In this document: positions 1 to 6,589 of the stretch, piece by piece
How the letters are laid out: every line of letters starts with the position of its first letter
Position numbering within the stretch: the first letter of the stretch is position 1
Assembly (NCBI GenBank): GCA_903893085.1
Contig: CAITKS010000128.1
Span: forward strand, 1-6,589
Reading direction: 5' to 3'
DNA from: an uncultured Actinomycetes bacterium
Lineage (GTDB): Bacteria; Actinomycetota; Actinomycetes; Nanopelagicales; Nanopelagicaceae
DNA length: 6,589 nucleotides
Program-made: the position numbers and the translations under genes
Notes under the pieces: model-generated
The model's input: only the letters and a program-made list of their open reading frames with translations
Told to the model about the DNA's origin: nothing
The model's database searches: none

Positions 1-1
1 A

Positions 2-961
2 AAAGTACGCTGGGGATTTATCGGTGCAGGTTACATTGCAAAATTAGCGCTCTATCCAGCGCTGCTGAATTCAAAAGTTGGTGAAATTTACGCGGTTGGC
101 TCTAAGGATGTTGAGCGAGGTAAATCTCTTTCACCTTCCGGTCTGGTTTATACAGATTATGACGTGCTACTTGCAGATCCAAAAGTTGAAGCAATTTATA
201 TCTCACTCCCAAATTCATTACACATTGAATGGTCTATCATGGCCATGCGCGCCGGCAAGCATGTTCTCTGTGAAAAGCCCGCAGCTATGAACGTTGCACA
301 ATTAAAAGAGGCAATTGCCGTTGCAAAGGAAACTGGGATGATTTTTATGGAGGCCAGTTGGAATCGTTGGCATCCTCGCACTATTCGCCTCAAGGAAATT
401 GTTGATTCAGGGCTAATTGGGGAAGTGAAAAACACTCGCAGCGCATTTACATACGATGGACTTGATCCAAGCAATATCCGCGCAATTCATGAACTCGGTG
501 GCGGTGGTCTTTATGATCTTGGTCCATATTCTGTTGCCGCACCTATTTGGTTGATGGATTTTGCACCCGTTACAAACATTTCCACTGAAGTGAAGTGGCA
601 TCCAGGTGGTTGCGATGAAACAGTCACGACCTCATTTGATATCGGTGGTGCACACGCTGAAGCGTTAACATCTATGAACACTCCAAACACTCTTTACTTT
701 GATGTGATCGGAACAAAGGGTCGCGTTTCATTAACTGGCAACGATGCATTTAATTCACATAACAAGCCGAGCACTCTGGAAATTGAAATTGACGGAAAAA
801 TCACAGTTGAGAAATTCGATGCATGCGATCCATATCAACTAATGGCTGAGTCGATGTCTCGACGAATTCGCGGGGGAGAAGGTTGGCTGATGCCTCATTC
901 TGACTCAATCGCATTTGCTGAAGTCTTTGATCGCGCATTTGAGGTTATGGGTCGCCCGTAA
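2..961 (+). CDS. Gfo/Idh/MocA-family NAD(P)-dependent oxidoreductase (5' end just outside window)
   Basis: The reading frame is open from base 2, before the first internal start-like codon (GTG at 164), and already encodes the Rossmann fold start. Counting the first visible Lys as residue 1, the dinucleotide-binding motif GAGYIA lies at about 8-13, so only one or two N-terminal residues are missing. About 319 residues are visible, near the family's usual 320-380. The family-typical EKP motif is at 91-93 (CEKPAAM), with its lysine in the active site. A glycine-rich GGGGLYDLGPY stretch at 166-176 opens the C-terminal substrate domain, as in dihydrodiol dehydrogenase and glucose-fructose oxidoreductase relatives. 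Such enzymes oxidise or reduce sugars, inositols or related alcohols in the cytoplasm using NAD(P). The substrate cannot be read from the sequence. It ends 96 bases before katG and may be transcribed into it, as I see no convincing terminator between them. Confidence 0.9.
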   Translation, partial: KVRWGFIGAGYIAKLALYPALLNSKVGEIYAVGSKDVERGKSLSPSGLVYTDYDVLLADPKVEAIYISLPNSLHIEWSIMAMRAGKHVLCEKPAAMNVAQLKEAIAVAKETGMIFMEASWNRWHPRTIRLKEIVDSGLIGEVKNTRSAFTYDGLDPSNIRAIHELGGGGLYDLGPYSVAAPIWLMDFAPVTNISTEVKWHPGGCDETVTTSFDIGGAHAEALTSMNTPNTLYFDVIGTKGRVSLTGNDAFNSHNKPSTLEIEIDGKITVEKFDACDPYQLMAESMSRRIRGGEGWLMPHSDSIAFAEVFDRAFEVMGRP

Positions 962-1042
962 ACATCGGGTTAATTCTTATATTCTGAGATTTTTTCAAGT
1001 GGCGAATTGTGCCCCATTAGATAGTCTTGCCTACGAAATTAA

Positions 1043-3229
<2,187 letters not shown>

Positions 3230-3246
3230 ATACAAATCGATCTCGG

Positions 3247-3320
3247 TGGGACGGGTCGGACTTGAACCGACGACGACCGAATTATGAGTTCGGGGCTCTA
3301 ACCAACTGAGCTACCGTCCC
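3247..3320 (-). tRNA. tRNA-Met (CAT anticodon), elongator type; tRNA-Ile2 not excluded
   Basis: A full cloverleaf folds on the minus strand. The acceptor stem is GGGACGG (3314-3320) with CCGTCCC (3248-3254). The D stem is GCTC/GAGC with loop AGTTGGTTA. The anticodon stem CCGAA/TTCGG encloses CTCATAA, with the anticodon CAT at 3284-3286. The T stem GTCGG/CCGAC has loop TTCAAGT. The discriminator base is A (3247). The next genomic bases read CCG, so the 3' CCA is not fully encoded and must be added by tRNA nucleotidyltransferase. All stems are perfectly paired. The first acceptor pair is G-C, unlike the unpaired end of bacterial initiator tRNA, so this is not tRNA-fMet. A CAT anticodon can also belong to tRNA-Ile2 after lysidine modification, and I cannot settle this by eye. 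The gene lies 29 bases behind the HAD gene on the same strand. Confidence 0.93.
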
Positions 3321-3342
3321 TGGTGGGGATGATGCGAACTTT

Positions 3343-3369
3343 ACTGTACTTAAAGACCTGCCTTGCCAA
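3343..3369 (-). promoter_or_regulatory. Possible promoter for the tRNA gene
   Basis: On the minus strand TTGGCA (3364-3369) resembles a -35 box and TACAGT (3343-3348) a -10 box of the TAnnnT form, 15 bases apart. That spacing is short of the ideal 17. It would start transcription about 15 bases before the mature tRNA. The -35 box lies within the end of the HAD coding sequence. The tRNA could instead be processed from the crtYc-crtYd-HAD transcript. Confidence 0.3.
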
Positions 3370-3976
3370 GTAATTGATTTAGATGCTCCAAATGATGATC
3401 TGCATGCGGTAATTCTTCACGTGTATGTGTTGTTAAGACTCCGGCGACAGTGCAGCCAGCCTCTTTTGCAGATGTAACTCCGCCAGGTGCATCTTCAATA
3501 GCCCAACATTGATCTGTTTGTAGACCTAAACGATCTGCACCGAGAATAAATGGTTCTGGAAAAGGTTTTCCGCGAGTTACTTGATCAAAGGTAACTGAAT
3601 TAGCAGGCATGGGAATTTTGCCCGCACGAGTGCGAGCAATTGCCAGATCCGTTGTGCATGAAGTAACAATTGTCCAAGGAATATCGCGATCATTGAGTTC
3701 AGCCAACAATTCCAGTGCGCCGGGTACAGCATGCACACCATCGATATCTGAGATTTCTAAATCTGTAACGCGACGAATCCATTTTTGAATTTCTGCTTCT
3801 TCGCGGTCGCCAATAACATTTCGCAGAGTTTGTTCTGCCGGAACTCCATGATGACCGGCAAGTGCTTCAAGGGGGATGCCAGCTTCGTTTGCCATCGTGA
3901 TCCACGACTTCATCACGGCAGCAGTGGAATCAACTAACGTGCCATCTAAATCAAAGAGAAAACCAATCTTTTTCAA
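3350..3976 (-). CDS. HAD-superfamily phosphatase (beta-phosphoglucomutase / sugar-phosphatase-like)
   Basis: A 208-residue haloacid dehalogenase-type hydrolase with all four motifs. Motif I is FDLDGTLVDS, with nucleophile Asp9 and acid/base Asp11. Motif II is IVTS (Thr105/Ser106), motif III is Lys137 in RGKPFPEPF, and motif IV is AIEDAPGGV (Glu161, Asp162). The helical cap inserted after motif I (about residues 17-85, with GHHGVPAEQ) is the subclass I type of beta-phosphoglucomutase, phosphoglycolate phosphatase and the yeast glycerol-3-phosphatase/DOG enzymes. The likely role is cytoplasmic, Mg-dependent dephosphorylation of a small phosphorylated sugar, polyol or side product; the substrate is unknown. 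The start is TTG, directly after the TAA of crtYd in the same frame. No earlier start is possible, and the next in-frame ATG (residue 22) would remove motif I. A weak TAGG precedes the TTG by seven bases, so translation probably depends on coupling to crtYd. Confidence 0.9.
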   Translation of the reverse strand: MKKIGFLFDLDGTLVDSTAAVMKSWITMANEAGIPLEALAGHHGVPAEQTLRNVIGDREEAEIQKWIRRVTDLEISDIDGVHAVPGALELLAELNDRDIPWTIVTSCTTDLAIARTRAGKIPMPANSVTFDQVTRGKPFPEPFILGADRLGLQTDQCWAIEDAPGGVTSAKEAGCTVAGVLTTHTREELPHADHHLEHLNQLLGKAGL

Positions 3977-4309
3977 TTACTTGCCTACATCTTTCTTTGG
4001 GCGTGGATCGCGCTGCATCCCGCGGCGTCCCCAAAATTCCCACATATCCATTACCCCTAGTACAAGTGCGAAACCAAAGAGTAAATCTTCAGCGGGTGCA
4101 GAGAATATGCGCAGACCAACAATTGCATCTGGGCTATACATAACAATATTTTTTGAAGTCAGCCACCAATTTGTTAGGAATTGAAAGGGCAAGATAATTC
4201 CATACGAAGTCCAAAACGCAGGTCGAGTAAGAAGTGAGTTCTTAAAGAGAAATAGGTCTGCCATGACTGCAACGGCAAATGCGGTGATTGCGATATCGCT
4301 GTAAATCAT
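3977..4309 (-). CDS. crtYd: Lycopene cyclase subunit CrtYd (C-terminal half-type)
   Basis: A small hydrophobic membrane protein of 110 residues with about three membrane segments (roughly 6-22, 34-50 and 72-90) and a charged C-terminal tail rich in Arg, Lys and Asp. It carries the lycopene cyclase domain signature PAEDLLFGFAL at about 72-82, the counterpart of the P-x-E-E motif in its partner. In actinobacteria two such half-proteins form a heterodimeric cyclase (CrtYc/CrtYd for beta rings; CrtYe/CrtYf is the related epsilon-cyclase pair), which closes the ends of lycopene in the cytoplasmic membrane. Sequence alone does not tell beta from epsilon, but the neighbouring blh, which needs beta-carotene, favours beta. 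Its ATG overlaps the crtYc stop by four bases (ATGA), a sign of translational coupling and equal production of both subunits. Confidence 0.88.
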   Translation of the reverse strand: MIYSDIAITAFAVAVMADLFLFKNSLLTRPAFWTSYGIILPFQFLTNWWLTSKNIVMYSPDAIVGLRIFSAPAEDLLFGFALVLGVMDMWEFWGRRGMQRDPRPKKDVGK

Positions 4310-4641
4310 TGACCGAACTCATCTTTTCGCCAGTGTGGTTTAACTGTCGTCACACCTTCAATTGTCATGATCGCCGCCATTGGAATGACGATAAAGAAGA
4401 GGTACTCCTCGAGAGGAATATTTAAAGGGCCAACAATTCCCAGCATCTGATTGCGATCAAAGAACCAGTGGCCTTTCGAAATTGCATATGCATCCCAAAG
4501 TAAAAATAGGGTACTAATTGGGAGAACGCTGAGTGCCACTCTTTTGATTCGGCGAAGAACTCCAACTTTTAGCGCAATCTCTAACCAGAAAGATCCGCAG
4601 ACTGTGAAGATTAACATCGCCATGTAGTTCCACTTTTGCAC
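4306..4641 (-). CDS. crtYc: Lycopene cyclase subunit CrtYc (N-terminal half-type)
   Basis: A membrane protein of 111 residues with about three hydrophobic segments (roughly 6-24, 36-52 and 78-96). It contains the lycopene cyclase domain signature PLEEYLFFIVIP at about 76-87 and the conserved LWDAYAISKGHWFFD region near 48-62. With CrtYd it should form the heterodimeric cyclase that converts lycopene to beta-carotene. It is the first gene of a minus-strand operon (crtYc, crtYd, HAD phosphatase). The start is GTG, supported by a good Shine-Dalgarno sequence seven bases upstream. The ATG at residue 7 has no comparable site. The gene is transcribed divergently from blh, whose product uses the beta-carotene made here. 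The earlier pathway genes crtE, crtB and crtI are not visible in the window. Confidence 0.9.
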   Translation of the reverse strand: MQKWNYMAMLIFTVCGSFWLEIALKVGVLRRIKRVALSVLPISTLFLLWDAYAISKGHWFFDRNQMLGIVGPLNIPLEEYLFFIVIPMAAIMTIEGVTTVKPHWRKDEFGQ

Positions 4642-4723
4642 GGGTAAATCCTCTCATGCATAAACCCAGTTCACGCCTCATGCTTTGGTAGTGTTATAGA
4701 TATAAAGCAATTATTCGTGAGAA
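4642..4723. promoter_or_regulatory. Divergent promoter region between crtYc and blh
   Basis: These 82 bases separate the two divergent retinal-pathway operons, so at least the promoter of each should be here or close by. The AT-rich run at 4693-4706 (TTATAGATATAAA) offers -10-like hexamers on both strands: TATAGA or TATAAA forward, and TATAAC on the reverse strand. No -35 box with ideal spacing is clear for either gene, and I see no long palindrome that would mark an operator. The promoter role is inferred mainly from gene orientation. Confidence 0.5.
4649..4655 (-). promoter_or_regulatory. Shine-Dalgarno sequence of crtYc
   Basis: On the minus strand GAGAGGA lies seven bases before the GTG at 4641. 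This supports GTG as the start rather than the ATG at codon 7. Confidence 0.75.
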
Positions 4724-5686
4724 ATGGGGGAGTTCGTGCCAGATTTGGAACTTGAGCTTTTCCTTAAAGTAAGAAAGTTTTCTCGTTTAGCAATCGGCAT
4801 AGCAATCGCCCTCTCTTTCGTATTTGCGCAAGTAATTTCGACTAGCGATATAACTTGGCAAGTAGTTGTTGCCTTGATTGCCTTGGCTGTCGGAATTCCA
4901 CATGGGGCACTGGATCACTTAGTCACGTTGCCCCGAACTAGCGCAATCAAGATGGCTGTGTTCATTTTCGTTTATGTTGCGGTGGCAATTGCCGCGGTTG
5001 TTGCGCTTTTAACTTGGAATGTAATTGGGTTTATTGCCGTAGTCGTGATGAGTGCGGTGCACTTTGGTATAGGTGATGCGGCCTTTATCTCTGAGATCGA
5101 CCGCAGATCCGTTGACCGAAAGCCTTTCCAGAAATACCTATATGCAGCCGCTGCCGGAACTTTGCCTGTGGTCATTCCGCTGGTAAATGAGAAGAGCAAT
5201 TCGGCTCTTGAGAAAGTAAATCCGCAGCTTTTAGATTGGCATCAAGGTTTAAATAACGATCTAATGCTCTGGACAATGGTGTTGACCGCAATTGTGCTGT
5301 TGCGCTTGGTTCAAAAACGCCGCGATGGGGAAGCAATTGATCTGGTTCTGCTTTATTTATTGGCCGTAACTTCACCGCCACTTGTGGCATTTGCGGTCTA
5401 TTTTGGATGTTGGCACGCGTTGCGCCACACCGCGCGCTTGACGCTAACGTTGCCAAGTTCGCAAGCCGCGTTTGCAGAAGGTAATTCACAAAGAGCATTT
5501 ATCAAGGCGGTTTTGCCTGGAACACCAGCGCTGATCGGAACCTTTGTTGTGGCTGCGGCGATAGTTACCTTCCGCGGAGATTCATTGGATGATCAATTCT
5601 TATGGGTATCTCTTGTTGTTGTTTGGGCGTTGACTGTTCCGCATATGGCGGTTACGGCGCGACTTGATCGAAAGGCGCTGTCTTGA
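4724..5686 (+). CDS. blh: Brp/Blh-family beta-carotene 15,15'-dioxygenase (retinal-forming)
   Basis: A polytopic membrane protein of 320 residues (about seven or eight hydrophobic segments) that should cleave beta-carotene with oxygen into two retinal molecules. The four expected iron-binding histidines are seen: His60 in GIPHGALDH, His113 in SAVHFGIGD, and His231 and His235 in CWHALRH. The four-residue spacing of the last pair and the about 53-residue gap between the first two resemble the His21/78/188/192 set I recall for the characterised marine Blh. The N-terminal part is about 40 residues longer than in that protein. A further family feature, VPHMAVTARLD, ends the sequence. The neighbours are divergent lycopene cyclase genes that supply its substrate, so retinal for a microbial rhodopsin is the likely product; the rhodopsin gene is outside the window. 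The start is uncertain: ATG at 4724 has little upstream ribosome site, while GTG at 4736 follows GGGGGAG by only three bases. Confidence 0.93.
   Translation: MGEFVPDLELELFLKVRKFSRLAIGIAIALSFVFAQVISTSDITWQVVVALIALAVGIPHGALDHLVTLPRTSAIKMAVFIFVYVAVAIAAVVALLTWNVIGFIAVVVMSAVHFGIGDAAFISEIDRRSVDRKPFQKYLYAAAAGTLPVVIPLVNEKSNSALEKVNPQLLDWHQGLNNDLMLWTMVLTAIVLLRLVQKRRDGEAIDLVLLYLLAVTSPPLVAFAVYFGCWHALRHTARLTLTLPSSQAAFAEGNSQRAFIKAVLPGTPALIGTFVVAAAIVTFRGDSLDDQFLWVSLVVVWALTVPHMAVTARLDRKALS
5670..5675 (+). promoter_or_regulatory. Shine-Dalgarno sequence of the M23 peptidase gene, inside blh
   Basis: GAAAGG lies seven bases before the TTG at 5683. It supports this rare start, which is also the one that gives a complete signal peptide. 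Confidence 0.55.
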
Positions 5687-6270
5687 AGTTTTTATTGGTA
5701 ATTGTTTTGGCGCTGATGAATATCGCTCCGGCCCAAGCGGCGCCGGTTTACATATTCCCAGTGGCAGATTGCGCCGTTAACTATGCCCGCGCACATCATG
5801 ATTATGCCGCCACCGATATATTGGCTAAAAAAGGTTGCAAATTCGTTTCGCCTGTAAACGGTGTGATTGATGAGGTAAATCGCGTTGATAGCTGGAGCGG
5901 AAAGACCAATCTTGGAATCGATCGCGGTGGGCTTTATGTATCGATCATTGGTGAAGATGGCGTTCGTTATTACGGATCGCATTTAACATCCGTTGTTGCA
6001 TCCATCCAACCCGGAGTAACAGTTAAAGCTGGGCAGATTCTTGGAAAAGTTGGTTCCACCGGAAGTGCGCGCGGAACAGCGCCGCATCTGCACTTTGGAA
6101 TCTCTTGGCCAACCCCAACGCAAGCAAATGTCTGGTGGGTTCGTCGCGGCGTTGTCTTGCCCTGGAAATATTTAGATGCATGGAAAGCCGGTAAAGATTT
6201 ATCGCCGGCTAAGGCAGTAGCTGCCGCGCTAAAAAAGAACGGTGAGATTCCACCGCTTCCAAAGAAATAG
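5683..6270 (+). CDS. Secreted M23 (LytM-type) metallopeptidase
   Basis: A 195-residue exported protein. Residues 1-19 form a signal peptide: Lys2, a hydrophobic core LLVIVLAL, and a likely cut after AQA at 17-19, with no lipobox cysteine. The M23 peptidase domain spans about 35-150. The zinc site is made by a His-Asp pair in ARAHHDYAATDI (His38 or His39 with Asp45) and by His137 of HLHFG (135-137), with His100 in YGSHL as the second catalytic histidine. These enzymes cut peptide bridges of peptidoglycan or act in cell-wall remodelling and division. Cys30 and Cys52 flank the first zinc motif and could form a disulfide outside the cell. The last 25 residues are Lys/Ala/Pro-rich and probably flexible. 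The TTG start overlaps the blh stop (TTGA), so the gene is translationally coupled to blh. A terminator follows the stop by about six bases. Confidence 0.9.
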   Translation: MKFLLVIVLALMNIAPAQAAPVYIFPVADCAVNYARAHHDYAATDILAKKGCKFVSPVNGVIDEVNRVDSWSGKTNLGIDRGGLYVSIIGEDGVRYYGSHLTSVVASIQPGVTVKAGQILGKVGSTGSARGTAPHLHFGISWPTPTQANVWWVRRGVVLPWKYLDAWKAGKDLSPAKAVAAALKKNGEIPPLPKK

Positions 6271-6275
6271 GAATT

Positions 6276-6310
6276 AAAAAACCCCGCCGCTTTCGCGACG
6301 GGGTTTTTCT
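6276..6310. terminator. Bidirectional intrinsic terminator between the M23 peptidase and csp genes
   Basis: The GC-rich arms CCCCGCCGC (6282-6290) and GCGACGGGG (6295-6303) pair with one C-A mismatch around a TTTC loop. They are flanked by an A run (6276-6281) and a T run (6304-6308). Read either way, the hairpin is followed by a U tract, so it can end both the blh/M23 transcript and the convergent csp transcript. Confidence 0.9.
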
Positions 6311-6323
6311 AAACTAAGTGTTA

Positions 6324-6527
6324 TTAGTTAGCGTTCACTGCATCGGCCTGAGGACCCTTTGGACCCTGTACGACCTCGAATGAAACTGACTGACCCTCTT
6401 CAAGGGACTTGTAACCGTTTCCTTGGATTGCTGAGTAGTGAACGAATACATCTTGTCCGCCACCATCAACTGCAATGAAACCGAAACCCTTTTCAGAGTT
6501 GAACCACTTAACTGTACCTGTTGCCAT
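6324..6527 (-). CDS. Cold shock protein, CspA family
   Basis: A 67-residue single cold-shock domain (OB fold), the usual length for the family. The RNA-binding motif RNP1 is KGFGFI at 13-18 and RNP2 is VFVHY at 27-31. The start [18 protein letters not shown] and the segment DVFVHYSAI are typical of actinobacterial CspA-like proteins. It binds single-stranded RNA and DNA in the cytoplasm and melts RNA structure; some members are cold-induced and others constitutive. ATG is supported by GAAGGA ten bases upstream. The gene is convergent with the M23 peptidase gene and shares its terminator. Its leader holds a hairpin that may matter for regulation. Genomes often carry several copies, so I do not assign a specific symbol. 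Confidence 0.96.
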   Translation of the reverse strand: MATGTVKWFNSEKGFGFIAVDGGGQDVFVHYSAIQGNGYKSLEEGQSVSFEVVQGPKGPQADAVNAN

Positions 6528-6537
6528 GTTTTACTTT

Positions 6538-6543
6538 TCCTTC
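6538..6543 (-). promoter_or_regulatory. Shine-Dalgarno sequence of the csp gene
   Basis: On the minus strand GAAGGA lies ten bases before the ATG at 6527, slightly far but purine-rich throughout. It sits about nine bases downstream of the leader hairpin and is not itself paired in it. Confidence 0.65.
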
Positions 6544-6552
6544 GATATGTGG

Positions 6553-6575
6553 GTGTTTAAGAAATCCTCAAACAC
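6553..6575 (-). promoter_or_regulatory. Hairpin in the csp 5' leader
   Basis: On the minus strand GTGTTTGAG (6567-6575) pairs with CTTAAACAC (6553-6561), giving nine pairs including one G-U, around a five-base loop. No U tract follows, so it is not an intrinsic terminator. It lies 25 bases before the csp ATG. CspA-family mRNAs are known for structured, temperature-responsive leaders, so a role in mRNA stability or translation is possible but not shown. The promoter would lie at or beyond the window edge. Confidence 0.45.
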
Positions 6576-6589
6576 GGTCTTCCTCTTGC

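Noticed and set aside
164..961. GTG at 164 as the start of the oxidoreductase
   Set aside because: The frame is open back to base 2 and encodes the Rossmann GxGxxA motif upstream of this codon, so the GTG is an internal valine.
954..975. Possible terminator after the oxidoreductase (CCCG at 955-958, CGGG at 966-969)
   Set aside because: Only four firm pairs, partly within the last codons, and no real U tract. Too weak to call.
1007..1037. Possible katG promoter (TTGTGC with a TACGAA- or TAGTCT-like -10)
   Set aside because: Spacing or match is poor in every pairing I tried. A promoter is likely in 962-1057 but I cannot place it.
3247..3320. tRNA gene as a phage or island attachment site
   Set aside because: No integrase, no repeated 3' tRNA end and no foreign-looking DNA in the flanks within this window.
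3876..4184. Plus-strand open frame of about 100 codons over the HAD/crtYd junction
   Set aside because: It lies antisense to two well-supported genes, has no recognisable motif, and crosses both coding regions without its own ribosome site.
5172..5498. Minus-strand open frame of about 108 codons inside blh
   Set aside because: Antisense shadow of a gene with clear family motifs; the protein has no recognisable feature.

Overview
The window looks like a piece of a streamlined, moderately low-GC actinobacterial chromosome. The best match is a planktonic lineage of the acI type (Nanopelagicales, 'Ca. Planktophila/Nanopelagicus'). This is an inference from four things: split lycopene cyclase genes of the actinobacterial CrtYc/CrtYd type, a Brp/Blh retinal-forming dioxygenase next to them, an actinobacterial-style CspA protein, and very tight gene packing with 4-base overlaps and GTG/TTG starts. 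I see no mobile element, CRISPR array, prophage or integration site, and no gene-free stretch longer than about 100 bases.

Layout. (1) 2-961 +: Gfo/Idh/MocA-family oxidoreductase, nearly complete, with its start codon just outside the window. (2) 1058-3229 +: katG, a complete bifunctional catalase-peroxidase. (3) 3247-3320 -: a tRNA with a CAT anticodon, convergent with katG. (4) A minus-strand operon read from 4641 down to 3350: crtYc, crtYd (ATGA overlap), then a HAD-family phosphatase whose TTG start directly follows the crtYd stop. (5) A divergent plus-strand operon from 4724: blh (beta-carotene 15,15'-dioxygenase), then a secreted M23 (LytM-type) peptidase with a TTGA overlap. (6) A bidirectional terminator at 6276-6310. 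(7) 6324-6527 -: cspA-type cold shock gene, with a hairpin in its leader.

Function. The core of the window is the end of the retinal pathway. CrtYc plus CrtYd should cyclise lycopene to beta-carotene, and Blh should cleave beta-carotene into retinal, the chromophore of proteorhodopsin or actinorhodopsin. The two halves are divergently arranged around an 82-bp intergenic region, so they may be co-regulated. The rhodopsin gene and the earlier carotenoid genes (crtE, crtB, crtI) are not in this window. KatG next door handles peroxide, which is relevant to a pigmented organism living in light, but nothing in the sequence links it to the carotenoid operon. All families here are known. The less ordinary points are the gene junctions (HAD and M23 genes translationally coupled to retinal genes), the ambiguous blh start, and the csp leader hairpin.
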